From: Gemmatimonadales bacterium
GTDB taxonomy: Bacteria; Gemmatimonadota; Gemmatimonadetes; Gemmatimonadales; GWC2-71-9
Length of the DNA: 64,000 nucleotides
Assembly: GCA_036265815.1 (NCBI GenBank)
Contig: DATAOI010000052.1
Span: 186,001-250,000, forward strand
Reading direction: 5' to 3'
A program made the translations under genes and the position numbers. Below, in pieces: positions 25,445-34,231 of this stretch (positions are counted from its first letter, which is position 1; every line of letters starts with the position of its first letter). The notes below the pieces were generated by a model. That model made no database searches. It saw only the letters and a program-made list of their open reading frames with translations, and had not been told where the DNA came from.

Positions 25445-26910
25445 TCAGCCATGGGCCGCTCCGGCAATCGCGGCCAGGACGACCACCCAGATCGCCACGT
25501 AGAGCGGAACGAATCGCTGCCGGCGCCGCCGCATCTCGGGAAACCGGATCGGCATGCCGGCGAACTTCCCCCGAGGCTTCGATGGGAAGAAGAAGGTCTT
25601 GTAGGTCTCCGTCGCGGCGACGGTGTACCCGGTGGCAGCCAAGGCGACCAGCAGCAGGCTCGGGGTAAGCCCGGTGAGCCGTCCATCACGTAGAGGTTGT
25701 CCAGCCCGCGGAATCGGCGGTCCGGCGGAGGATGGCCCGGGCGCGGTTCCCCAGCGCCTTGCCGGCCGCGCGGTCTCGAGCACTGTAGCGGTGGCTCACG
25801 AGCAGGCGCGGCAGGCCGTATCGATCGGTGACAGGGCCATCGAGCCCAACTCGGTTCTCGTACTGCGGCTGATCTTCCGCGATTACCAGCAGCCCTGTCA
25901 GGTGATTCACCCAGGGTGCCAGGACTGCGCCAAGGAGGTGGGGCAGCTGCGCTCGCACCAGAGACGCCGAAGACGATCTCGTTGTAGTGCCGCATCAGAT
26001 AGCGGCCCACGACGTGACCGCCGGGATTGAGTCGCTGCAGCCCGGACGCCAGCAACAGATGGGGCGAGGCGATCGCTCCGGCGGCCAGCACGACTGTGCC
26101 CCCGCGATAGACGCTGACCCGGCCCGAGTCGCGGTCGGTCGCTTCCACCGCGGTCACCCGGCCGCCTTCGGTCGTGAGCCGGGTGGCCACTGCGTTGGTC
26201 CGGAGGTGCAGCCCACGGCACAGCAGGGGCTGCACCGCCACGGTGGCGAGATCGTTCTTGGCGCCGACCGCGCAGGCGAAACCGTCGCAGGTGCCGCAGG
26301 CGACACAGGCGTTTCGGCCGGGACGCTCGGTGTGGTTGATCGCCAGCGGAAGCCGGAACGGCCGGCAGCCGAGCTCACGTGCGGCGCGCTCGATCCTCTG
26401 CGAGATCGGCGCCAGCTCCATCGGCGGCTGAGAGTAGGGCGTGCTGCGACCCGGCTCCGTCGGATCGGCACCCGCCTCGCCCGCGACGCCGAGGATCCGT
26501 TCGGCCTCGGCGTAGTAGGGCTCGAGCGCGGCGTAGGTAAAGGGCCACCGCGCCCCGGAGTTGCCGGCGATCTCGGGATCGTGCTCGAGGTCCTCGGCGC
26601 GGAAACGGAAAGCGACACCGCCGTAGAACACCGACGGGCCACCGACGCAGTGAAACGCGCCGGCCGTGGTATCTCCCGCGTCGTCTCTCAGCCGGTAGGG
26701 TGACTCGGTAGAGTAGTGCGGGGTGAGCGGGCCCACGCCCTCGACCGACCAGTTCCGCGCTCCCCGGGGCACCCAGTCGCCCCGCTCCAGCATCAACACC
26801 GACCACCCAGCCTCCACCAGCACGTGTACCGCCATCGCCCCGCCGAACCCGCTGCCGATGACGATGGCGTCGTACGCCTCGCTATCCGCGTTCCACCCCG
26901 CTGCGATCAT
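25445..26910 (-). pseudogene. GMC-family FAD oxidoreductase, disrupted by at least three indels
   Basis: The first two thirds read well in one frame from ATG 26910: the FAD motif GSGFGGAMA near residue 20, GGPSVFYGG, and a cysteine-rich CVACGTCDGFAC. After YLMRHYNEIVFGV the sense frame shifts by one base near 25968 and continues as RAQLPHLLGAVLAP. It shifts again near 25710, where about 30 residues that normally include the C-terminal catalytic His are missing before RFRGLDNLYVMDG. It shifts a third time into LTPSLLLVALAATGY, ending with a membrane helix and TGA at 25445. I infer a choline-dehydrogenase-like enzyme that is no longer functional. Sequencing errors alone would not remove the catalytic block. 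Confidence 0.8.
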
Positions 26911-27246
26911 GCTGACGGCTCCGGTTGAGTGCGGGGCTAAGCTCCCGCCGAGCCGTTGCCTGTCGGTGGTGCGGAGCGTGACCCGGCCTGCGGAGCCAGG
27001 TCACGCCGGCGGCCGAATAGAGGGTTTCAGGGTGTGGACTGCGTCCGGAGCTTCACTCGTGCGTGGATCCTGCGGCGCCGAGCGCGGTGGGTGCCGGTGG
27101 CATCATCCATGAAATGATGGAGACAACCGATGCAGGCTGCTCCTCCCATTGCCGATCCCTCCGGCGGCTCTTACGTTGGACACACTGCCGCCCGGGCGTT
27201 GCCCTGCCGTTGTTGTTGCGTGACCTCCCCGCTCCCCACGGAATTC
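26911..27246. other. intergenic region with two inverted repeats
   Basis: This 336-bp gap separates the decayed oxidoreductase from the BTAD regulator. It contains a perfect 8-bp inverted repeat, GCGTGACC at 26976-26983 and GGTCACGC at 26999-27006, and CATCAT at 27101-27106 mirrored by ATGATG at 27114-27119. An upstream ATG at 27130, with GGAGA before it, could extend the regulator by 39 residues; those residues are Cys-rich and look non-conserved. No other gene is supported here. Confidence 0.5.
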
Positions 27247-29892
27247 ATGATCCGGTTCCACACCCTCGGCGTGCTGGACCTACGCGGCCCGGGTGAGGTC
27301 GAGCTCCGTTCCGTCCTTCAACAGCCGAAACGGCTCGGGCTGCTGGCTTACCTCACCATCGCCTCGCCTCGCCGGTTTCACCGGCGAGACTCGCTCCTGG
27401 CGCTCTTCTGGCCGGAGCTGGATCAGGAGCACGCGCGTGCGGCACTCCGCCGCTCGCTCTACTTCCTGCGGGCGGAACTAGGAGCGGACGTGGTCGCCGG
27501 CCGGGGCGACGACGAGCTGGAGGTACCCGAGGCGGCACTCTGGTGCGACGCGACCGCGCTGGACCGAGCGCTGGACGAGGGACAGGCCGAGGCGGCCCTG
27601 GCGCTCTACCGTGGGCCGCTGCTCGAAGGTCTCTATGTCACCGGCGCGTCCCCGGATTACCAGGACTGGCTGGATCGCGAGCGCGTCCGGCTGCGGGAGC
27701 GCGCCGCGGTGGCGGCACGGTCGTTGGTGGAGCGGAGCGAGGCCGACGGCCGCCTGTCCGAGGCCGCCCAGTGGGCTCGGCGCGCGCTGGAGCTCAGCCC
27801 TCATGATGAAGCCGCCCTTCGCCGCCTGCTCGCGCTGCTGGACCGGGTGGGTGACCGCTCGGCCGCGCTCCGGATGTACGATCAGTTCGTCCGCCGCATG
27901 GCGCAGGAGCTCGAGCTCGATCCGTCCGCTGAGACCAGTGCGCTGGTCGACATGATCAGGGCGCGCGCCGACGTAGTGGTCCCCGGCGCCCGGGCCGCGG
28001 CCGATAGCACCCCGACCGACTCGGCCCTCCCCGCCGCCAGCACCATCGCCGTGCTGCCCTTCTCGGTGCGGGGGAACAGCCGCTTCGGCTATCTCGGGGA
28101 AGGCATGGTCGAGCTGCTCGCCACCAAGCTGGACGGTGCCGGCGAGATCCGCACGGTCGATCCGCGGGCACTGCTCCGCTTCCTCGCCCGGGATGACCCG
28201 GCGGCCGCGCTGCCCGACGCCCGCGCGGTGGCGGAGCACTTCGGAGCAGGCCGCTACCTGACCGGCACCGTGGTGGAGGCAGGCGGGCGGATCGAGGCGG
28301 CAGCCTCGCTGTACGCCCTCGACGGCAGAGAGATCGCGCGGGTCCACGCCAACGCCACGGCCGAGGACGACATCTTCGATCTGGTGGACGAGCTCGCCCG
28401 CCAGCTCCTGGTGGCGCAGCGGGTCGGGCCCGGCACCCGGCTGGCCCGTCTGGCGGCGCGCACCACGACCTCGCTGGATGCGCTCAAGGCGTATCTCGGG
28501 GGCGAGCGCGAGCTGCGCGCGGGCCGGTACTTCGATGCCATGGAGGCGTTCCAGGCCGCGGTCGACGCCGACGGCTCATTCGCCCTGGCCTACTACCGCC
28601 TGGCGGCCGCAACGGCGGGGTGCGCGCTCCCCGATCTCGCCCGGGAGCTGGCCGACCGCGGGTTCGATCACCGGCAGCGACTCTCCCCTCACGACCGGCT
28701 GGTCTTCAGCGCGCAGCGCGCCTGGCTGCACGGCGCGGTCACGGAAGCCGAGTCGCTCTACAACACCATCACCGGCACCTACCCGGACGACGTGGAGGCC
28801 TGGTTCCACCTGGGCGACCTCCTCTTTCACTCCAATCCGCTCCGCGGCCGGTCCGCCGTGGAAGCCCGCGGGCCATTCGAGCGGGTGATCCGGCTCGACC
28901 CCGACCATGTCGCCGCGCTGGTTCACCTGGCGCGGATCTCCGCCCTCCAGGGCCGGAGAGGAGAGATGCTCGATCTGATCGAGCGGATCCTGCGGGTGAG
29001 CCCCCAGGGAGATCAGGCGCTGGCGATGCGGGCACTCCGGGTGTTCTCCGGCAGCGATCGCGCCGCGATGCAGGAGATCGCGGATGAGCTGCAGCAGGCC
29101 CGCGCCATCACGGTGGCGATTGCGTTCTCCGACGTGGCGCTCTATGCCGGCAATCTTCCCGGCGCCGAGCTGCTGGCCCGGAGCTTCATCCAGGTGGCCC
29201 GATCGCCCGAGCTGCGCGCGCTCTGTCACATCGTGCTGGCCCACCTCGCCCTGGCGGCCGAGCGGCCGGAGTCGGCCTGGCAGGAGCTGGAGCACGCCGA
29301 GGTCCTGGACCGGACCTGGGGGCTCGAGATGCGGGCGCTGTTCGCGACTCTGCCGTTCGTGCCGCGGACGCAAGGCGAGCTCCGCGAGGTCCATCATGCC
29401 CTGGAGCGGTGGGACATCGGCACGATCGAGCCGAGCATGTTCCTGATTTTCGCGATGCACAACGATCTGCACCCGGCGATCCGGGCGTATCTGCTCGGTC
29501 TGCTGGAGGTCCGGCTGGGAAACCTGGCCGGCGCCGCCGCCCGGGTGGCCGAGCTGGGCGCCGCGCAGCCGGAGCCGACCGGGTTGGCGCGCAGCCTGGA
29601 GGTGGAGCTACGCGCCACGGTGGCGCGGGCCGAAGGGCGCGCCGGAGAGGGACTCATGCTGCTGGAGCGGTGCCGACCGGAGCTCTGGTTTCAGCTGACC
29701 GTGGCATCGCCGTTCTTCTCGCTCGCCTCGCAGCGGTTCCTCCGGGCCGAGCTGCTGCACGAGGTGGGAAGGAGGGAAGAAGCGGCCGCGTGGTATGGGT
29801 CGATTGCGGAGCGCTCACCCTATGAGCTGATCTACGCCCCCGCGGCGCGGCGCCAGTTAGCCGAGATCAGCGAGGCCGCGGCCCGTCGGTGA
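27247..29892 (+). CDS. BTAD-domain transcriptional regulator with TolB-like and TPR regions
   Basis: An 881-residue protein from ATG 27247 (alternative ATG 27130). The N-terminus (about 1-90) is the winged-helix part of SARP/AfsR-type regulators (FHTLGVLDLRG, RRDSLLALFWPE, ARAALRRSLYFLR). The bacterial transcriptional activator domain follows to about 240 (EAAQWARRALELSPHDE). A TolB-like N-terminal domain begins at about 270 (IAVLPFSVRG), and TPR-type repeats fill about 430-880. It probably binds DNA and senses a protein or ligand through the repeats. Its target is unknown; the divergent decayed oxidoreductase is one candidate. Confidence 0.87.
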   Translation: MIRFHTLGVLDLRGPGEVELRSVLQQPKRLGLLAYLTIASPRRFHRRDSLLALFWPELDQEHARAALRRSLYFLRAELGADVVAGRGDDELEVPEAALWCDATALDRALDEGQAEAALALYRGPLLEGLYVTGASPDYQDWLDRERVRLRERAAVAARSLVERSEADGRLSEAAQWARRALELSPHDEAALRRLLALLDRVGDRSAALRMYDQFVRRMAQELELDPSAETSALVDMIRARADVVVPGARAAADSTPTDSALPAASTIAVLPFSVRGNSRFGYLGEGMVELLATKLDGAGEIRTVDPRALLRFLARDDPAAALPDARAVAEHFGAGRYLTGTVVEAGGRIEAAASLYALDGREIARVHANATAEDDIFDLVDELARQLLVAQRVGPGTRLARLAARTTTSLDALKAYLGGERELRAGRYFDAMEAFQAAVDADGSFALAYYRLAAATAGCALPDLARELADRGFDHRQRLSPHDRLVFSAQRAWLHGAVTEAESLYNTITGTYPDDVEAWFHLGDLLFHSNPLRGRSAVEARGPFERVIRLDPDHVAALVHLARISALQGRRGEMLDLIERILRVSPQGDQALAMRALRVFSGSDRAAMQEIADELQQARAITVAIAFSDVALYAGNLPGAELLARSFIQVARSPELRALCHIVLAHLALAAERPESAWQELEHAEVLDRTWGLEMRALFATLPFVPRTQGELREVHHALERWDIGTIEPSMFLIFAMHNDLHPAIRAYLLGLLEVRLGNLAGAAARVAELGAAQPEPTGLARSLEVELRATVARAEGRAGEGLMLLERCRPELWFQLTVASPFFSLASQRFLRAELLHEVGRREEAAAWYGSIAERSPYELIYAPAARRQLAEISEAAARR

Positions 29893-29913
29893 CGATGGAG
29901 CCCGCCGATTCGG

Positions 29914-30843
29914 CTACTGTGCCTCAGCCGCGGCGGACTGGCCCGCGGCGGACTGGCCCGCGGTGAGCCTGAAGCGCAGCTCACCCGCATCCACCGTCTG
30001 ACCCGCCCGCACCTGCACGGTGACCACCTCGCTCCGCAGATGGCGCCGCACATCCTCCGCCATCACCTGGTACGAGCCCGGGCGGAAGAAGGAGATGGTG
30101 AAGCGGCCCTGGGCATCGCTGCGCGACGTGGAAGCCAGCGGCCCGAGGACCGAGGTCGAATCGAGACCATAGTAGACACCGAGCAGCGCGTTCGGGGCCG
30201 GCGTGCCGTCCTCCCGGCGCACCAGCCCGGTGATGCCGCCGGAGCCGCTGCGGGTGATGGCGCGGAGGAAGGGCATGAAGGTGAACCCGCCGTGCCCGTC
30301 ATAGAGGAAGCTGCGGCCCACGTCGAAATCGATGACGATGTCGGCACCGTTCTCGTCCACCGCCATCGGCTCCTCGACCATGGCATAGAGCGTCGGATGA
30401 ACGCCCTTCGCCTGCCAATCGATCCCCGGGGTGCCGGGCGTTTCGGTACGGGTGATGGTCTGGCCCTCGGCGTCGGTGATGCCGGAGCGGTCGGGATCGA
30501 TGACCATCCGCACCGCCGAGTAGTTGCCCCGTGGGATCACCGCGTCGCCCAGCAGGGCGGTCGAGCCGTTCTGCAGGTCGAGCAGGTTGAAGGCGCGATC
30601 CGGGGTCGCCACGGTCACCCAGGGTGGCCCAGACTCCGAGGTGTCGGCTCGGACCGCCAGGGCGATGCTGACCACGTGGATGTCCACCCGGGATACGCCG
30701 TCGAAGGGAAAGGGATCATCGGTGAGAAACACCGAGGTCTTGCCGTCCGTCGTATGGGGGGCCTGGGGCCCGATCTCATTCGAGTCACAGGCCGACAGCG
30801 CCAACAGCGCGCCCAGCCCGATCACCATTCCAGTGCTGCGCAT
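29914..30843 (-). CDS. DUF4382-type lipoprotein with a carboxypeptidase-regulatory-like domain
   Basis: A 309-residue lipoprotein starting at ATG 30843 behind GGAGG. The lipobox is LSAC near residue 19. Residues about 35-190 match DUF4382 (VFLTDDPFPFDGVSRVDIHV, YSAVRMVID). Residues about 200-290 form a CarboxypepD_reg-like beta sandwich (ITGLVRREDGTPAPNALLGVY, GRFTISFFRPGSY). It is probably a cell-surface binding protein. It is divergent from the sigma factor operon across 139 bp, which makes it a plausible target of that sigma factor. Confidence 0.82.
   Translation of the reverse strand: MRSTGMVIGLGALLALSACDSNEIGPQAPHTTDGKTSVFLTDDPFPFDGVSRVDIHVVSIALAVRADTSESGPPWVTVATPDRAFNLLDLQNGSTALLGDAVIPRGNYSAVRMVIDPDRSGITDAEGQTITRTETPGTPGIDWQAKGVHPTLYAMVEEPMAVDENGADIVIDFDVGRSFLYDGHGGFTFMPFLRAITRSGSGGITGLVRREDGTPAPNALLGVYYGLDSTSVLGPLASTSRSDAQGRFTISFFRPGSYQVMAEDVRRHLRSEVVTVQVRAGQTVDAGELRFRLTAGQSAAGQSAAAEAQ
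29932..29961. repeat. 15-bp tandem repeat, two copies
   Basis: The unit GGCGGACTGGCCCGC occurs twice in a row inside the 3' end of the DUF4382 gene. On the minus strand it encodes the repeated AAGQS tail. In-frame length change by slippage would leave the reading frame intact. Confidence 0.8.
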
Positions 30844-30954
30844 AGCCGCCTCCGAACAGTCGCGAGAGTCGTGGTGGGTCCACCCTCTCAGAGACCCGGA
30901 GGTGCCGCGGGCTGTGACCATCGGGCCGTGCGGCTGGCCACCATTCCCGTTGTC

Positions 30955-30980
30955 ACAACCTGGGCGGTGTGAGAGTCTAC
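30955..30980 (+). promoter_or_regulatory. ECF-type promoter candidate of the sigma factor operon
   Basis: ACAACC at 30955-30960 and GTCTAC at 30975-30980 are separated by 14 nt and resemble -35 (GGAACC/ACAACC) and -10 (GTCTAA-like) boxes of ECF sigma factors. Initiation would fall at the start codon. TCACA and TGTGA form an inverted repeat around it. Autoregulation is the usual arrangement for ECF operons and is inferred here. Confidence 0.45.
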
Positions 30981-30982
30981 CC

Positions 30983-31522
30983 ATGATGAGCGACAGCGAT
31001 GCCGCGCTGGTCGCCCGAACGCTCGCCGGCGACCTCGAGGCGTACACCCAGCTGATCGCTCGCTACCGCGACACGCTGGGGCGCTACGCGGTGTACATGG
31101 TGGGCAATCGGGAAGACGCCCAGGAAGCGATGCAGGACAGCTTTTTCCGGGCCTACCGCAGCCTGGGGGAGTGCCGCCAACCCGAACGCTTCGGGGCCTG
31201 GCTCTTCCGGATCGTGGTCAACCGCTGCCGGACCGCGCAGCGGCGGCTCAGCCGGGATCGGCGGTTCACCGGAGAGCTTCCGACCGAGGTGGCCGCGAAC
31301 GGAGACGCCGCCGACGGGCTGGAATGGCGGGAAGAGATCGCCCGGGCACTCGCCAGGCTTAGGCCCCACTACCGCGAGGCGTTTCTCCTGCGTTACGTGG
31401 AAGAACTCGAGTACGACGAAATGGCCAAGCTCACCGGCGCCAATCAGCCGGCCCTGCGCATGCGAGTCAAACGGGCCAGCGACCAGCTCCGGGAGCTGCT
31501 GCGGGACATCCATGCCACCTGA
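30983..31522 (+). CDS. ECF-family RNA polymerase sigma factor
   Basis: A 179-residue sigma factor. Region 2 spans about 10-80 (LIARYRDTLGRYA, DAQEAMQDSFFRAYRSL) and region 4 about 120-170 (LRPHYREAFLLRYVEELEYDEMAKL, then a helix-turn-helix). No region 3 is present, as expected for ECF types. Start ATG 30983, with ATG 30986 equally possible. It overlaps the next gene by 11 nt. That gene encodes a single-pass membrane protein in the position normally held by an anti-sigma factor. Confidence 0.93.
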   Translation: MMSDSDAALVARTLAGDLEAYTQLIARYRDTLGRYAVYMVGNREDAQEAMQDSFFRAYRSLGECRQPERFGAWLFRIVVNRCRTAQRRLSRDRRFTGELPTEVAANGDAADGLEWREEIARALARLRPHYREAFLLRYVEELEYDEMAKLTGANQPALRMRVKRASDQLRELLRDIHAT

Positions 31523-32021
31523 TCACAGCGACGAACTTCAGGATGACATCCTGCGCCGGGCGGTGGCCGAGCTCCGGCGGCCGGTGGCACTGGATCCGGC
31601 CACCGATGCGGCGGCGCTCCGGAGGATCCGCACGGAAGGCTCCCGGCCGGCCGGCCGGCCGTGGTGGCGCGGGGCTCTGGCCGCCGCCGCGCTCGCCGCC
31701 GGGATTCTTCTCCTGCTGCTGCTTCGCTCCTCGGCGCCGCCGACGCCGAGCGGCGGCGCCAGGTCGGTCGAGCTCCGCCTCGTCGCGCCCACCGGCTCCC
31801 AGGTCGTCGTCGTGGGAGACTTCAACGACTGGGACCCGGCGGCTACTCCGCTCCGTCCCGCGGGTGAGCCCGGGGTCTGGAAGGTCGAGCTCCGACTCAA
31901 GCCGGGCCGTTACCACTACGCGTTTCTGGTCGACCAGCGGCACTGGGTGAGGGATCCGAGCGAGCCGCCCGTCTCCCACGCCGACTTCGGTACCCCGACA
32001 TCGGTTCTGACGGTAAGTTGA
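31512..32021 (+). CDS. single-pass membrane protein with CBM48 domain, putative anti-sigma factor
   Basis: This 169-residue protein has a cytosolic segment (1-50) that is mostly helical (ILRRAVAELRRP, DAAALRRIR), one membrane helix (about 52-72), and an outer domain (84-168) with the glycogen-binding/isoamylase N-terminal fold: VVVVGDFNDWDPAA with Trp107, GVWKVELRLKPG, YHYAFLVD. No zinc-finger anti-sigma (ZAS) motif is present. The 11-nt overlap with the sigma gene and the N-in topology fit an anti-sigma role. That role is inference; the carbohydrate-binding fold is clear from motifs. Confidence 0.82.
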   Translation: MPPDHSDELQDDILRRAVAELRRPVALDPATDAAALRRIRTEGSRPAGRPWWRGALAAAALAAGILLLLLLRSSAPPTPSGGARSVELRLVAPTGSQVVVVGDFNDWDPAATPLRPAGEPGVWKVELRLKPGRYHYAFLVDQRHWVRDPSEPPVSHADFGTPTSVLTVS

Positions 32022-32025
32022 TCCG

Positions 32026-32634
32026 ATGCGATCCTCCTCTTTCCTCCTGCTACTGGTCGGCCTTGTCACCGTGCTCCCGGCCGCGCTTCGGGCCCAGGAC
32101 CGCCGGCTCGCCGAGCGGCTGGATCCCGTCACCGCGGCAACCGTGCAGCACCTGGTGAATTCGGCGCGCACCAGCGGTCTCCCGACCGAGCCGCTGGTGC
32201 AGAAGGCGCTCGAGGGCAGCACCATGGGGGCGAGCGGAGACCGGATCCGGACCGCGGTCCAAGGGCTGCTGGGCCAGCTCGCCCAGGCGCGCGAGGCGCT
32301 CGGCAGTCGCGCGAGCGAGGCGGAGCTCACGGCTGGTGCGGGCGCGCTTCGCGCCGGGCTCCCGGGCGGCTCGCTCAGCCAGCTCCACGATATCAGATCG
32401 GGGCAGTCCCTGGTGGTCCCGATCTCCGTGCTCACCGACCTGGTGGCGGAGGGTGTGCCGCCAGAGCAGGCCACCAGGGAGGTCTTCGATCTCGCGCGCG
32501 AGGGTCGGTCCGACGCCGAGTTCGTGGAGCTGCGCCGCCGAGTGCAGCTACGACGCGGCGGCACTCCGGCCGTGCCCCAGCCACCCGAGCGGCCGGTAAC
32601 AACGCCGGCCGCCGATCCGCCGTCGGACCGATGA
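32026..32634 (+). CDS. secreted protein of unknown function in the sigma operon
   Basis: A 202-residue protein with signal peptide (FLLLLVGLVTVLPAALRAQ). The mature part is Ala/Leu-rich and mainly helical (about 25-110), with a second helical block SVLTDLVAEGVPPEQATREVFDLAREG and a Pro-rich tail. I do not recognise a domain. It starts 4 nt after the CBM48 gene, and its stop overlaps the next start (ATGA), so it belongs to the same transcript. Confidence 0.78.
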   Translation: MRSSSFLLLLVGLVTVLPAALRAQDRRLAERLDPVTAATVQHLVNSARTSGLPTEPLVQKALEGSTMGASGDRIRTAVQGLLGQLAQAREALGSRASEAELTAGAGALRAGLPGGSLSQLHDIRSGQSLVVPISVLTDLVAEGVPPEQATREVFDLAREGRSDAEFVELRRRVQLRRGGTPAVPQPPERPVTTPAADPPSDR

Positions 32635-33809
32635 CCGCCCCCGCGATCGCCTCGATCGTGGCGCTGCTCCTTGGCGGAGCGGCCGGCGCCGCGGCGGGCC
32701 AGGCCAGCGCCACCCTGGACATGGGCGCCGGAAGCTATCGGCCGGATCGCGCCATCACCGGGGGGGTGGCCTCTGTCGCGCCGGCGGTACGAGTGGCGGC
32801 TGGACCTGTCCGCTGGTTCGGATCGGGGGTGTACTCCAATGCGCAGGCCGGCCGCTGGAATTTTCAGGGCTCCAGCGGGGCAGCACTCCATTCACCCAAT
32901 TTCGGGATCTTTCGCGCCGAGCTGCTGGGCGAGGTCGACTGGACCTGGCACCACCAGGCGGCCGGCTCCGCCACGGTTGCGGGTGAGCTCCGGGGATACG
33001 TCGCGCCGTCGCCAAGCACGCTGCTCTGGATCGGCCAGGCGCGCGGGTCGGCCTGGTCGCTGGCTCAGCACCGGCCGCTCGAGCGCAGCACCGTCGGCAC
33101 CTCGGCCCGGCTGGGCCGGATTCGGGTGGGGGTGACGCTGGCCAACACCTCGTTCGATCTCTTCCGCGGAGGCGGAAAGGGAGGAGCCGCTGCCGATTCA
33201 GGGCTGGCTGGCAGCGCCGATACGCTGAGCCTCGAGAGGCGCACCACTTTTACCGACGCGATGCTTTCCGGACGGTGGGAGTTGTCGCGGCTGGACCTCG
33301 ACCTCTCGCTGGGCCGCAGGTTCAGCCGGACCACGCCGGAGATCACCCTCTGGGACGTGACCGCCGTGCGGAGCCTGACCGGCCCGTTGGCCCTCCTCGG
33401 CTCGGTGGGCCGATCCGGATCCGACCCGGTGACCGGACTGCCAGGCTCACGCTATCTGGTCGTGGGGCTGCGAGTGAGGCTCAGCGGAGCCCCCATGCCG
33501 GTGGTGGAGCTCCCGGCTGCGCCGGTGCGAAGTGGCCTCCGCATCGGTCCCGCGCGGATCACCGGACGCGAGATCCTGCTCCAGGCACCGGGCGCCCGCG
33601 AGGTCGAGCTGGCGGGAGACTTCACCGATTGGCGCCCGGTCGAGCTCGCTTCCGCGGGTGGAAACGAGTGGCGTGTCGTGCTTCCGATCGCGCCCGGCCT
33701 GCATCGCCTCGCGGTACGGATCGACGGCCGGGCCTGGGGTGCGCCGCCCGGCACCCGCCGGATGACCAGTGAGTTCGGCTCGGAGGTCGGAGAGGTGGCC
33801 GTCGAATAG
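32631..33809 (+). CDS. secreted beta-rich protein with C-terminal CBM48 domain
   Basis: A 392-residue protein with signal peptide (cut near AAGQA). Residues about 25-290 show alternating hydrophobic/polar strands of outer-membrane-barrel type (RWFGSGVYSNAQAGRW, RRTTFTDAMLSGRWELS, LDLDLSLGRRFSR). Residues about 306-392 repeat the CBM48 pattern of the operon's second gene (VELAGDFTDWRPVEL, EWRVVLPIAPGLHRLAVRIDG). So two products of one operon carry the same type of glycan-binding fold, one at the inner membrane and one probably at the outer membrane. Confidence 0.78.
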   Translation: MTAPAIASIVALLLGGAAGAAAGQASATLDMGAGSYRPDRAITGGVASVAPAVRVAAGPVRWFGSGVYSNAQAGRWNFQGSSGAALHSPNFGIFRAELLGEVDWTWHHQAAGSATVAGELRGYVAPSPSTLLWIGQARGSAWSLAQHRPLERSTVGTSARLGRIRVGVTLANTSFDLFRGGGKGGAAADSGLAGSADTLSLERRTTFTDAMLSGRWELSRLDLDLSLGRRFSRTTPEITLWDVTAVRSLTGPLALLGSVGRSGSDPVTGLPGSRYLVVGLRVRLSGAPMPVVELPAAPVRSGLRIGPARITGREILLQAPGAREVELAGDFTDWRPVELASAGGNEWRVVLPIAPGLHRLAVRIDGRAWGAPPGTRRMTSEFGSEVGEVAVE

Positions 33810-33834
33810 CGCTGAATCGGGTGCCGCCGCAGGT

Positions 33835-33840
33835 TAGACT
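33835..33840 (+). promoter_or_regulatory. -10-like TAGACT next to a GTG start
   Basis: TAGACT ends 6 nt before GTG 33847, with TGAATC 17 nt upstream as a possible -35. This is the former promoter of the decayed amidohydrolase gene and is also of leaderless geometry. Confidence 0.35.
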
Positions 33841-33846
33841 TCGAAG

Positions 33847-34231
33847 GTGAACACCCGCCATACCCGTGCGTTGGCCCGATCCCGGCTCTCTCCGGCGGCC
33901 GTCGTTCTGCTCCTGATCTCCTGCTCCTGCATGTCCTGCGGCCGAAGGGCGGCTCCCTCAGCCGAGCGCGGCCCAGTGGCCGGGCGATTCGCGCGGAGTG
34001 CCGTGGCACCCCGCCGAAGAGGTCGATCTCCCCACCATGGTGGCGCTCTATACCATCAACGCCGCTTATGCCAATCACCAGGAGCGGGAGACCGGGTCGA
34101 TTGAGGCAGGCAAGCTCGCCGACCTGGTGGTGCTGGACCGGAATCTGTTCGAGCTTCCGGTGGATCAAATCCATCGGGCGCGGGCAATCTGGACTCTGCT
34201 GAAGGGTGAGACCGTGTTCCCGCGCCGCTAG
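33847..34231 (+). pseudogene. amidohydrolase (YtcJ-like) reduced to its two ends
   Basis: GTG 33847 opens a lipoprotein-like signal (RLSPAAVVLLLISCSC). Shortly after, another frame holds a typical amidohydrolase C-terminus: MVALYTINAAYANHQE, GSIEAGKLADLVVLDRN, and TLLKGETVF before TAG 34231. Everything between, including all metal ligands, is missing. An intact member would be near 550 residues; about 120 codons remain in two frames. This is a deletion remnant. Confidence 0.75.
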
